NCBI RefSeq assembly: GCF_003143935.1
Contig: NZ_QFRX01000001.1
Span: 2,019,587-2,083,586 of the forward strand
Direction of reading: 5' to 3'
DNA from: Streptomyces sp. Act143
GTDB lineage: Bacteria; Actinomycetota; Actinomycetes; Streptomycetales; Streptomycetaceae
Length of the DNA stretch: 64,000 bases
Position 1 is the first letter of the stretch. The number at the start of each line of letters is the position of its first letter. Made by a program: the position numbers and the translations under genes. Below the pieces are notes generated by a model that saw nothing but the letters and a program-made list of their open reading frames with translations, was not told the origin of the DNA and ran no database searches. Shown here piece by piece: positions 26,882 to 34,425 of the stretch.

Positions 26882-28125
26882 CGAGGAGGCTCCCATCGCT
26901 GAGCGTCGTCGCGGAGATCGTCGAAGACCGACTTCAGGGTGATCAACGCACGGTGCACGTGTGGCAGTTCCAACGGTGTGGTCGTCCTGAGGCATTCCTC
27001 GAGCTCCTCGTCCGTCCCGGCGAGCAGCGCGCCCGTCGACAGCCGTACCCGCAGGGCGCCCAGGTCGTCGCCGAAGCGGTGGCCGCCGGGGGCCGGCATG
27101 CCGAGCCGGGCGGTGAGGAACTCCTCCAGGTCCTGTGCGTCGCCGACGCCGTGCGCGCCGAGAGCGGCTTTCAGGGGGCCGAGGTCGGCGTAGAGGTGGC
27201 GTCCGGCCTGCGGGGGCCGGGCCAGGGCGCCGGCCGAGACGACGACGGTGTGCGCGGCGGCAGCCACGCGCGCGTGCAGGCGTACGACGGCGGCGAGCCG
27301 GTCGGTGACCGGCTCGGGTTCGGTGAGCGCGTAGCGGGCCGCGGCGGCGACGGGGGCGGCCACCCGGGCGCCCAGGGCGGTGAGCACGTCGAGCACGCGC
27401 GCGTGGAGGCCGTCGCCGGCGTCCCCCTCGGGGAAGCGGGCGACCGCGGCGGGCCAGCCCGGCGGCAGCAGGGCGCCGGCCAGGTCGGTGACGACGGTGA
27501 CCCGGTCGGGCAGCATCTCGGCGGGGCTCAGCCACATGGTGTCGTGCGGTGCGTGGACGGTGTCGCGCCAGGTCTCGTCGCTGATCAGGTGCAGGCCCTC
27601 GCCCGCGGCGGCCTCCACGGCCTCGTGCAGCACCTCGGGCGGCGCCACGGTGGCGGTGGGGTCGTCGGCCACGGACAGCACGAGCAGCCGGGGGTCACCG
27701 CCTTCGTCCCGCACCCGGCGCACGGTCTCCAGCAGGGCGTACGGGTCCGGGACACCGCCGCACTCGGCCGGGGTCGCCACATGGAAGACGGGTCTTCCCA
27801 GCAGGCGTGCGTACGGCGCCCACCAGGCCGCGCAGGGCCGGGGCACCAGGACGTCACCGCCGAGGGCCGCGGTCAGCGCGAGCAGCAGGGAGGGGGCGCC
27901 GGGGGCCGCCACGACCCGTTCGGGCCCGGCGGACAGGCCGCGCCGGGCCCAGTAGCCGCACGCGGCGTCCAGCAGCGCGGGGCCGCCCCCGACGGGTTCG
28001 GCGCCGCCCCTGGCCGCCGCCGCGGCGAGCACGGCCGACAGCTCGGGCAGCACGGGCAACCCGTCGTCCGGCGACGGCGGCCCGTAGCGGACCGGCCCGT
28101 GGCCTTCGGGGTCCGTGCGCCGCAT
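26878..28125 (-). CDS. Aminotransferase-fold (PLP type I) protein lacking the catalytic lysine
   Basis: A 415-aa protein shaped like class I/II aminotransferases: AAPGAPSLLLALTAALGGDVLVPRPCAAWW for the large-domain start, LLVLSVADDPTATVAPPEVL where N-P-x-N-P-T-G is expected, LHLISDETWRDTVH with the pyridine-ring Asp183, and a C-terminal LRVRLSTG with the usual carboxylate-binding Arg. The Schiff-base lysine expected about 32-35 residues after Asp183 is absent: the site reads VTVVTDLAGALLPPGWPAA, with Gly217 about where S/T-K would be. Only two lysines occur in the whole protein, both near the C-terminus. It is therefore likely non-catalytic or has changed chemistry. GGAGG is 5 nt before ATG 28125. 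Confidence 0.82.
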   Translation of the reverse strand: MRRTDPEGHGPVRYGPPSPDDGLPVLPELSAVLAAAAARGGAEPVGGGPALLDAACGYWARRGLSAGPERVVAAPGAPSLLLALTAALGGDVLVPRPCAAWWAPYARLLGRPVFHVATPAECGGVPDPYALLETVRRVRDEGGDPRLLVLSVADDPTATVAPPEVLHEAVEAAAGEGLHLISDETWRDTVHAPHDTMWLSPAEMLPDRVTVVTDLAGALLPPGWPAAVARFPEGDAGDGLHARVLDVLTALGARVAAPVAAAARYALTEPEPVTDRLAAVVRLHARVAAAAHTVVVSAGALARPPQAGRHLYADLGPLKAALGAHGVGDAQDLEEFLTARLGMPAPGGHRFGDDLGALRVRLSTGALLAGTDEELEECLRTTTPLELPHVHRALITLKSVFDDLRDDAQRWEPPR

Positions 28126-28259
28126 CCGTACCTCCGGGTGAGCTGCTGTGTCGCGGACCGTGGGGTGTGCCGCGGGGTGCTCTGCCCCGCGTACCCAGGG
28201 TGGCGCACGTCGATGGAAGTCCGCTCGCGTTGTGTCGGTCACACCGCGACCGGGCCGCT

Positions 28260-28868
28260 TCAGGCGTCGGCCCGCGGCATCTTGCGCCGCACCCGGTACA
28301 CGGCGCCGCCGAGCGCGCCCGCGATGAGCGCACCGCCCGCGACCAGCGCGGGCACGGAGTCGGTGAAGGACCCGCCCGCACCGGCGTGCACGCCCCGCTG
28401 GACCGGCGCGCTCGTGCGCGAGCACGGCTCGGCCCGGGGCTCGGTGCAGCCGTGCCGGCCACCGCCGCCGCGGACCACGTCGAACGTCGCGCTCCATGCC
28501 TTGCCCTGTGCCCCGGCCGCCCCGGGGCAGGTCCCGTCCACGGTCCACGCCGAGTCGCCCTCGAAGTCCCCCGTGGCCGCGATCCGCGCGGTCCCCCGGT
28601 AGGCGGGCCCGGCCACGGCGTCGTCGTTCCCGGGCACCCGCTGCAGCAGCACGGTCTCCTCGTCGAAGGCGGCCGAGGTGGCTTCGATGTCGGCGGGCGC
28701 GCCGGCACCGACCGGGTCGCAGGAGACGGACACGGTGACGCTGCCCCCGGGCTCCACGGCGGCGGGGCCGACCTCGGCGGCGGGGTCCGCGTGGGCGACG
28801 GGCACGGCACCGCCGAGAGCGGCGCCCGCCAGAACGGCGACGGACAGGGCACGCACGGTGCGGCGCAT
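28260..28868 (-). CDS. Secreted, C-terminally membrane-anchored protein of unknown function
   Basis: A 202-aa protein starting at ATG 28868 with GGAG ~9 nt before it. A Sec signal (MRRTVRALSVAVLAGAALGGAVPVAHA) is followed by a beta-rich extracytoplasmic part with four cysteines (VSVSCDPVGAG, VDGTCPGAAG, RHGCTEPRAEPC) and a C-terminal helix SVPALVAGGALIAGALGGAVYRVRRK with a basic stop-transfer tail. No LPXTG-like sortase motif is visible. Probable cell-surface protein; function unknown. The gene stands alone 134 bases before the aminotransferase-fold gene. Confidence 0.8.
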   Translation of the reverse strand: MRRTVRALSVAVLAGAALGGAVPVAHADPAAEVGPAAVEPGGSVTVSVSCDPVGAGAPADIEATSAAFDEETVLLQRVPGNDDAVAGPAYRGTARIAATGDFEGDSAWTVDGTCPGAAGAQGKAWSATFDVVRGGGGRHGCTEPRAEPCSRTSAPVQRGVHAGAGGSFTDSVPALVAGGALIAGALGGAVYRVRRKMPRADA

Positions 28869-29003
28869 GAGGGGGGCTCCTTCGACCGCGGACAGGTCAC
28901 TGCACCCATCACAGCCCGGACCCGCCACGGACGCGCGCGCCGAAGCACCATTTGCGGGACAGCGTGAGGCCGACCGGGTGAAACGTCCCGAGGGCCGCGG
29001 GGA

Positions 29004-29038
29004 GCCGGGCGACAGGCCGGCACCGGCCCGCGCCCGGC
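29004..29038 (-). terminator. Terminator after the sigma factor gene
   Basis: Outer arms 29004-29011 and 29031-29038 (8 bp) enclose a second perfect stem GGCCGG/CCGGCC (29015-29020, 29023-29028). It lies 16 bases past the sigma factor stop. Confidence 0.65.
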
Positions 29039-29054
29039 ACCGCGCCTGTGCGGT

Positions 29055-29849
29055 CTACGCCGCGTCTTTGAGGACCTGCTCCCGCACCTTCCCGCAACAC
29101 CGGCTGATCAGCCGGGACACGTGCATCTGCGAGATTCCCAGCTGCTCGGCGATCCGGCTCTGCGTCATGTCCCCGAAGAACCGCATGTACAAGATCGCCC
29201 GCTCCCGCTCGGGCAGCGCGGCGAGCCGCGGCCGTACGGACTCGCGGTCGACGACGACGTCCAGCGCCGGATCGGCGGAGCCCAGCGCGTCGCTCAGCGA
29301 GTACCCGTCCTCGCTGCCGGGCAGTTCCGCGTCCAGCGACAGCGCGGTGAAGCTCTCCAGCGCCTCCAGCCCCTCCAGCACGTCCTCCTCGCTCATCCGG
29401 GCGTGCTCGGCGATCTCCGCGACGGTGGGCCTGCGGCCGGGGATGGTCTGGGAGAGGTCCTGGCTGGCGAAGCGGACGCGGTTGCGCAGGTCCTGGACCC
29501 GGCGCGGGACGTGCAGCGTCCACATGTGGTCGCGGAAGTGGCGCTTGATCTCGCCGGTGATGGTGGGCACGGCGTAGCTCTCGAAGGCGTTGCCGCGCTC
29601 GGGGTCGTAGCGGTCGACCGCCTTGACCAGGCCGAGGGCCGCGACCTGGCGCAGGTCGTCGAAGCTCTCGCCGCGGCTGCGGAACCGTCCCGCGAGCCGG
29701 TCGGCCATGGGCAGCCACGCCTCGATGATCTCGCCGCGCAAGGTGTCGCGCTCGGGGCCGTCGGGCAGTCCGGCCAGTCGGCGGAAGGCGTCCGCGGTGT
29801 CGGGGGCGTCGTCGTGCGGGTGGTGCTTCGCGCTCGTACGCGTGGACAT
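29055..29849 (-). CDS. RNA polymerase sigma factor, SigB/SigF/SigG stress family
   Basis: A 264-aa group 3 sigma factor with all regions. Region 2 reads DDLRQVAALGLVKAVDRYDPERGNAFESYAVPTITGEIKRHFRDHMW, followed by region 3 (LHVPRRVQDLRNRV ... GRRPTVAEIAEHARMSEEDVLEGLEAL) and region 4 (LPERERAILYMRFFGDMTQSRIAEQLGISQMHVSRLISRCCGKVREQVL). ATG 29849 is chosen because the protein begins MSTRTSAKHH after AAGGGAG, though the 12-nt spacing is long. From its place near nar2 and the gvp cluster it may be the S. coelicolor SigK orthologue (recalled, not checked). No anti-sigma or anti-anti-sigma gene is beside it. Nearby stress genes carry GGGTAC -10 elements typical of this family. Confidence 0.94.
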   Translation of the reverse strand: MSTRTSAKHHPHDDAPDTADAFRRLAGLPDGPERDTLRGEIIEAWLPMADRLAGRFRSRGESFDDLRQVAALGLVKAVDRYDPERGNAFESYAVPTITGEIKRHFRDHMWTLHVPRRVQDLRNRVRFASQDLSQTIPGRRPTVAEIAEHARMSEEDVLEGLEALESFTALSLDAELPGSEDGYSLSDALGSADPALDVVVDRESVRPRLAALPERERAILYMRFFGDMTQSRIAEQLGISQMHVSRLISRCCGKVREQVLKDAA

Positions 29850-30088
29850 GATGCGTCGCAACTCCCTTGGTGGTGCTCTGGGTTGGACGGTCACCGTGGG
29901 AGCGCGGCCGGACCGGCACAGCCGTGGCGGCGCGAGGGCCGCTCCCACGGACGTGCCTCCGGTCCGAAGCACTGACAGTGCGCCTGCCCCCGGCCCCCGG
30001 CCGCAAACCCGGCGCAGGTTTTCCCGTGGGCCGTGGGGTGACTCGGAAGGCGCTGCCTGTGTATTTCCGACGTCCGGGAGGTCCCTCC

Positions 30089-31885
30089 ATGAGCACCAAG
30101 GTCTCCGACCACATCCTGCAGCGGCTGCGCGAATGGGGTGTGGACCATGTGTTCGGCTACCCCGGCGACGGCATCAACGGCCTGCTCGCCGCGTGGGGCC
30201 GGGCCGAGAACCAGCCGCGGTTCGTGCAGTCGCGGCACGAGGAGATGTCGGCGTTCCAGGCGGTCGGTTACGCCAAGTTCAGCGGCCGCGTCGGAGTGTG
30301 CGCGGCGACGTCGGGACCCGGCGCGATCCATCTCCTCAACGGCCTGTACGACGCGAAGCTGGACCATGTGCCGGTGCTGGCGATCGTCGGCCAGACGCAC
30401 CGCACCGCGATGGGCGGCTCGTACCAGCAGGAGGTCGACCTGCACACCCTGTTCAAGGACGTCGCCTCGGACTTCGTGGAGACGGTGACCGTCCCCGAGC
30501 AGCTGCCGAACGTGCTGGACCGGGCGCTGCGCACCGCGTACGCCCGTCGCTCCCCCACCGCGATCATCATCCCGGGCGACGTCCAGGAGCTCGACTACTC
30601 GCCGCCCACCCACGAGTTCAAGATGGTCCCCTCCAGCCTGGACCGCAGTGCGTGGACGGCCGTGCCGTCCGAGGAGTCGCTGCTCCGGGCGGCCGAGATC
30701 CTCAACTCCGGTGACAAGGTGGCCCTTCTGATCGGCCAGGGCGCGGCGGGTGCCCGCGAGGAGGTGGCGCGGATCGCCGAGCTGCTCGGCGCGGGTGTCG
30801 CCAAGGCACTCCTCGGCAAGGACGTGCTGAGCGACGAACTCCCGTACGTCACCGGCTCGATCGGGCTGCTCGGCACGCGTCCGTCGTACGAGCTGATGCG
30901 GGACTGCGACACCCTGCTGACCATCGGATCGTCCTTCCCCTACACGCAGTTCATGCCGGAGTTCGGCAAGGCGCGCGGGGTGCAGATCGACATCGACCCG
31001 CACATGGTCGGGATGCGTTACCCGTACGAGGTGAATCTGGTCGGCGACGCGAAGGCCACCCTGGAGCGGCTGATCCCGCTGCTGAACGGCGCGGAGCGCG
31101 GGCGCCAGTGGTACGAGACGGTGTGCGACAACGTCCGGCGCTGGCGCGAGGTGATGGGGCGGCGGGCGGAGTTGTCGGCCGACCCGATCAACCCGGAGTA
31201 CGTGGCCCACGCCCTGGACCCGCTGCTGCCCGGCAACGCGATCGTCTCCTCGGACTCGGGGTCGGCGGCCAACTGGTACGCCCGCCATCTGACGATGCGG
31301 CCCGGCATGCGCTCGTCGCTGTCCGGCACGCTGGCGACGATGGGCTGCGGGGTGCCGTACGCCATCGGCGCGAAGTTCGCGCATCCGGACCGGCCGGCGA
31401 TCGCGCTGGTGGGGGACGGGGCGATGCAGATGAACGGAATGGCGGAGCTGATCACGGCGGCGAAGTACAAGGATCTGTGGGAGGACCCGCGGCTGGTGGT
31501 CGGGGTGTGGAACAACCGCGACCTGAACCAGGTGACCTGGGAGATGCGGGCGATGGAGGGCGCGCCGTCCTTCCTGCCCTCGCAGGAGCTGCCGGACGTG
31601 CAGTACGCCGCGTTCGCGCGCTCGCTGGGGCTGACCGGCATCCGTGTGGAGAAGCCCGAGGACGTCGAGGCGGGCTGGCGTGCCGGACTTGAGGCGGACG
31701 GGCCCGCGGTGATCGAGTTCCTCACCGACCCGGCGGTTCCGCCGATCCCGCCGCACGCGACCTGGGAGCAGATGGAGGCGACGGCCGCGTCGATCCTCAA
31801 GGGCGACGCGGACCGCGGGTCGATGATCAAGCAGGGGCTGAAGGCGAAGGTGCAGGAGTTCCTGCCGGGGCGGGACAAGAAGTAG
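30089..31885 (+). CDS. Thiamine-pyrophosphate enzyme, pyruvate oxidase/acetolactate synthase-like
   Basis: A 598-aa three-domain ThDP enzyme. The catalytic Glu lies in SRHEEMSAFQAVGYAKF, the central domain at ~190-335, and the diphosphate-binding motif GDGAMQMNGMAELITAAKYKDL ends in VVGVWNNRDLNQ. The N-terminus (SDHILQRLREWGVDHVFGYPGDGINGLLAA) is like pyruvate dehydrogenase (quinone) and related decarboxylases rather than biosynthetic acetolactate synthase. It likely decarboxylates pyruvate or another 2-oxo acid. ATG 30089 follows GGGAGG at 7 nt. The gene stands alone, divergent from the sigma factor. Exact substrate and electron acceptor cannot be assigned. Confidence 0.88.
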   Translation: MSTKVSDHILQRLREWGVDHVFGYPGDGINGLLAAWGRAENQPRFVQSRHEEMSAFQAVGYAKFSGRVGVCAATSGPGAIHLLNGLYDAKLDHVPVLAIVGQTHRTAMGGSYQQEVDLHTLFKDVASDFVETVTVPEQLPNVLDRALRTAYARRSPTAIIIPGDVQELDYSPPTHEFKMVPSSLDRSAWTAVPSEESLLRAAEILNSGDKVALLIGQGAAGAREEVARIAELLGAGVAKALLGKDVLSDELPYVTGSIGLLGTRPSYELMRDCDTLLTIGSSFPYTQFMPEFGKARGVQIDIDPHMVGMRYPYEVNLVGDAKATLERLIPLLNGAERGRQWYETVCDNVRRWREVMGRRAELSADPINPEYVAHALDPLLPGNAIVSSDSGSAANWYARHLTMRPGMRSSLSGTLATMGCGVPYAIGAKFAHPDRPAIALVGDGAMQMNGMAELITAAKYKDLWEDPRLVVGVWNNRDLNQVTWEMRAMEGAPSFLPSQELPDVQYAAFARSLGLTGIRVEKPEDVEAGWRAGLEADGPAVIEFLTDPAVPPIPPHATWEQMEATAASILKGDADRGSMIKQGLKAKVQEFLPGRDKK

Positions 31886-31906
31886 CCGCCGGGCGCGTTC
31901 CCCGGG

Positions 31907-32884
31907 CTACTGGAACAGCGCCTGGATGTCGGGCTTCTTGTCGCCGAAGAGGCCGTCCCGTTCGCCGAGGGCGGCCAGCTTCTCCAGGGAGGCGGTGTCG
32001 ACCTCGGCGGGCCAGGCGGGCAGGGTGAGCGTGTCCAGCAGGTCCGTGCCGATCTTGGTGTAGGTGGTGAGGATCTGCCGTGCCTCGTCGGGGTGGGCGG
32101 AGGCGTACTCCAGCGACTCGGTCATCGCCGCGGTGAACTTCTGCACCAGCTCGGGGTTGTCGCGGGTGATCCGCGTGGAGGTGAAGTACGTCGCGACGGT
32201 CAGCTTCGGGTCGGTCTCGGCGAACGGCGACGCCACGATCCGCGCGCCCTGCTGTTCGGCGAGGGACTTCGCCGGGTCGCCCATCCAGGCGGCGTCGACG
32301 CGTCCGCCGTCGAGGGCGGCCGGCATCTGGTCGAAGGGGATCTCGACGAACTTCACCTTCGAGGGGTCGCCGCCGGCCTTGCGGACGGACTCGCGGACCG
32401 TGGTACTGCCGATGTTCTGCAGGGTGTTGACCGCGACCGTGCGCCCGGCGAGGTCCTTGGCCGACTTGACGGAGCTGTCCTTCCGGACGAGGACACCGGT
32501 GACGTCGGCACCCACCTTGCCGTTGGAGGCGGCCCCGTTGACCACGGACTTGACCGGGACGCCCTTCGTCTGGGCGATCATCAGCGAGGTGGTGTTGCTG
32601 AACCCGAACTGGAACTGTCCGCTCACCACGCCGGGGATGATCGCGGCGCCGCCCTGCGCGGTCACCGTCCTCAGCTCGATGCCTCGGTCGGTGAAGAACC
32701 CCTTCTTCTGGCCGAGATACAGGGGTGCCACGTCGATGATGGGAATGATGCCGACCGTCACCCGCGTCGTTCTGCCCCCGCCGGCGGTCGACGCCGTGCC
32801 GCTTCCGGAGTCGGACGAACCGCAGCCGGCGGCGCCGGCGACGACCATTGCTGCCGTGACAAGCCCGAGCACGCGCCGTTGCAT
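31907..32884 (-). CDS. ABC transporter substrate-binding lipoprotein, NMT1/SsuA/TauA type
   Basis: A 325-aa lipoprotein with lipobox GAAGC (Cys21) after a short signal, then a Gly/Ser linker. The fold is the periplasmic-binding type 2 family used for aliphatic sulfonates, taurine, nitrate or thiamine precursors: TVGIIPIIDVAPLYLGQKKGFFTDRGIELRTV, then AAIIPGVVSGQFQFGFSNTTSLMIAQTKGVP, KDLAGRTVAVNTLQNIGSTTVRESV and LDGGRVDAAWMGDPA. No permease or ATPase gene lies beside it, so it is an orphan that presumably works with a transporter encoded elsewhere. A clear promoter lies 56-91 bases upstream. Confidence 0.92.
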   Translation of the reverse strand: MQRRVLGLVTAAMVVAGAAGCGSSDSGSGTASTAGGGRTTRVTVGIIPIIDVAPLYLGQKKGFFTDRGIELRTVTAQGGAAIIPGVVSGQFQFGFSNTTSLMIAQTKGVPVKSVVNGAASNGKVGADVTGVLVRKDSSVKSAKDLAGRTVAVNTLQNIGSTTVRESVRKAGGDPSKVKFVEIPFDQMPAALDGGRVDAAWMGDPAKSLAEQQGARIVASPFAETDPKLTVATYFTSTRITRDNPELVQKFTAAMTESLEYASAHPDEARQILTTYTKIGTDLLDTLTLPAWPAEVDTASLEKLAALGERDGLFGDKKPDIQALFQ

Positions 32885-32946
32885 GGGTCCCCCTCGGAGA
32901 CTCGGACGGTCGAAACACCCATGGTGCGCAGATTCTTGACGCCCGC

Positions 32947-32975
32947 AATGTACACGCCCACCTTGGCCGTGTCAG
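32947..32975 (-). promoter_or_regulatory. Housekeeping-type promoter of the binding-protein gene
   Basis: On the minus strand CTGACA (32975-32970), 17 bases, then TACATT (32952-32947). It is a near-consensus HrdB-type promoter, placing the start ~56 bases before ATG 32884. Confidence 0.6.
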
Positions 32976-33005
32976 TCCCCTGGACCGAGGTGAACCACGC
33001 GGAGT

Positions 33006-33146
33006 TCAGCTCTCGCGTGGCTTGGTGAGCGGCACCAGCTCCGTCACCTCGTCCCGCTTCTCCGGCAGCAGCAGCTCCTCGTAGCGGCCCAGCGCCAGTA
33101 CCGCGCCGAGCATGAGGAGCGGGATGAGCACAGCGAGCATCGCCAT
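33006..33146 (-). CDS. Small membrane protein, 46 aa
   Basis: A short gene easily missed by size filters. It reads MAMLAVLIPLLMLGAVLAL, then a charged cytoplasmic tail (GRYEELLLPEKRDEVTEL ... KPRES). ATG 33146 is preceded by GGGAGGGAG. One transmembrane helix spans residues 3-20. Third codon positions are G/C throughout, as in neighbouring genes, supporting real coding. Function unknown; single-helix proteins of this kind usually bind a membrane partner. It diverges from the DUF2795 gene. Confidence 0.75.
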   Translation of the reverse strand: MAMLAVLIPLLMLGAVLALGRYEELLLPEKRDEVTELVPLTKPRES

Positions 33147-33217
33147 GACGGTCTCCCTCCCCGGGATCGCGTGGGGGGTGGCCGCCGGGTCTCCCCTGAA
33201 CCGGAGCGCAAACCCCC

Positions 33218-33242
33218 GTGTCGGCGGCGCGTCCTCGGGTAC
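33218..33242 (+). promoter_or_regulatory. SigB/SigH-type promoter before the DUF2795 gene
   Basis: GTGT (33218-33221), 15 bases, GGGTAC (33237-33242), agreeing with GNNT-N14-16-GGGTAC. The predicted start leaves a ~30-base leader with GGAGGGAG before ATG 33278. Confidence 0.5.
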
Positions 33243-33277
33243 GCGGTGGCCACCCCCGAGGATCTGGAGGGAGAGCT

Positions 33278-33658
33278 ATGCAGCGAGGCAGCGACCGGCT
33301 GAGCCGCCACCGCGACGACGAGATGAAACACGAACTCCAGGGACTGCTCCGATCCGGGCACCCGACACGGACCGAGGAGTGGCACGACCCCGAGCCGACC
33401 GCCGACGACGATCCCCAGCTCGCGGGCGGCCCCGTGGCCCCGGGCGGTGCCGGGGCGTCCCTGGGCACGGTCCGCCAGGAGCTGGCCCGACACCTGACCC
33501 GCAGCGCGTTCCCCGCGCCCCCGAGGCACCTGGCCGGCGCGCTGCGCCGCGCGTACGCCCCGGACATCCTGATCGAGGCCGTGGAACAGCTCCCGTCCGG
33601 GGAGCGCTACGGAACGGTCCAGGAACTGGCCGAGGCACTGGTGGCGGAGCAGGCGTAG
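33278..33658 (+). CDS. DUF2795 domain protein
   Basis: A 126-aa soluble protein. Its C-terminal half matches DUF2795 (QELARHLTRSAFPAPPRHLAGALRRAYAPDILIEAVEQLPSGERYGTVQELAEAL), a small all-helical domain common in actinobacteria. The N-terminal half is charged and polar (HRDDEMKHELQGLLRSGHPTRTEEWHDPEPTADDD), probably flexible. ATG 33278 is set by GGAGGGAG. Function unknown; a stress-type promoter upstream suggests expression under osmotic or oxidative stress. Confidence 0.82.
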   Translation: MQRGSDRLSRHRDDEMKHELQGLLRSGHPTRTEEWHDPEPTADDDPQLAGGPVAPGGAGASLGTVRQELARHLTRSAFPAPPRHLAGALRRAYAPDILIEAVEQLPSGERYGTVQELAEALVAEQA

Positions 33659-33689
33659 CGCACCGCCGGCCTTCGGCCCGGCAGCTCGC

Positions 33690-33729
33690 GCAGGGGCCCG
33701 GGGCGGCGCGGAGCGCCGCGCGCCCCTGC
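33690..33729 (+). terminator. Terminator after the DUF2795 gene
   Basis: Outer arms GCAGGGGC (33690-33697) and GCCCCTGC (33722-33729) enclose an inner GGCGC/GCGCC stem (33705-33709, 33713-33717). It begins 32 bases past the stop. Confidence 0.65.
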
Positions 33730-33821
33730 CGAGCCGCGCGCTCAGGAACCGGGACGGAAGGAACCGACGCAAGCCCGAGGAACCGCGACGGCGCAAACGC
33801 GCGCACCCCGCCGGGGATCGC

Positions 33822-33846
33822 GCATAGGGCCCCGGCCCGGGGGTAC
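33822..33846 (+). promoter_or_regulatory. SigB/SigH-type promoter of the CBS-catalase operon
   Basis: GCAT (33822-33825), 15 bases, GGGTAC (33841-33846). The start would lie ~70 bases before the CBS gene, the first of four coupled genes that end with catalase. Confidence 0.45.
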
Positions 33847-33921
33847 TGCGGGCGGCGTCGGGTCGGCTCCGGCCGCGGTGTCCCCGTCGGCCGGGAAACG
33901 GACGGAGGAAGGTCCCAGGTG

Positions 33922-34425
33922 ATGGCTGAATTCGTGAGGGACGTCATGACGCCGGGCGTGGTCGCGGTCCGCCCCGACGCCTCGCTCGTCGAGGCCGCGC
34001 AGCTCATGCGGGCGCAGGACATCGGCGACGTCCTGGTGGCCGACGGCCAGGAGATCGTCGGGGTGCTCACCGACCGTGACATCACGGTCCGGGCGGTCGC
34101 CGAGGGCGCCGACCCGCTGACCACGAGCGTGCGCTCGGTGTGCAGCGCCGAGCCGGTGCTGGTCGCGCCGGACGACCCGGTGACGGCCGCGTCGGCGCTG
34201 ATGCGTGCGCACGCCGTACGCCGGCTGCCGGTCGTCGAGGACGGGCTGCCGGTCGGCATGGTGACGCTCGGCGACCTGGCCGAGGCGGAGGACCCCGGCT
34301 CGGTGCTGGCCGGCATCAGCCGCGCCGAGCCGGACAGCAGGCCGGGCACCTACGGCGGACCCGGGGCCCACGGCGGGAACCCGCCCGGCGTCCGGCCCGG
34401 GCCGCGTGGCCGGGGCGGCGTATGA
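33922..34425 (+). CDS. Tandem CBS-domain protein
   Basis: A 167-aa protein with two CBS motifs: VRDVMTPGVVAVRPDASLVEAAQLMRAQDIGDVLVADGQEIVGVLTDRDITVRAVAEG and VCSAEPVLVAPDDPVTAASALMRAHAVRRLPVVEDGLPVGMVTLGDLA. CBS pairs bind adenosine nucleotides and act as energy sensors. The C-terminus (~140-167) is Gly/Pro/Arg-rich and disordered. ATG 33922 or GTG 33919 could be the start, both after GGAGGAAGG. The TGA overlaps the next ATG (ATGA). Leads a four-gene operon. Confidence 0.9.
   Translation: MAEFVRDVMTPGVVAVRPDASLVEAAQLMRAQDIGDVLVADGQEIVGVLTDRDITVRAVAEGADPLTTSVRSVCSAEPVLVAPDDPVTAASALMRAHAVRRLPVVEDGLPVGMVTLGDLAEAEDPGSVLAGISRAEPDSRPGTYGGPGAHGGNPPGVRPGPRGRGGV

Noticed and set aside
26882..26896. 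Longer start (ATG 26896) for the NAPE-PLD-like hydrolase
   Set aside because: No ribosome site precedes it, while ATG 26881 has GGGAG and overlaps the upstream stop.
30059..30064. GTGTAT before the TPP enzyme as a sigma-B type -10
   Set aside because: The match is poor and the possible -35 (GACT) is weak.
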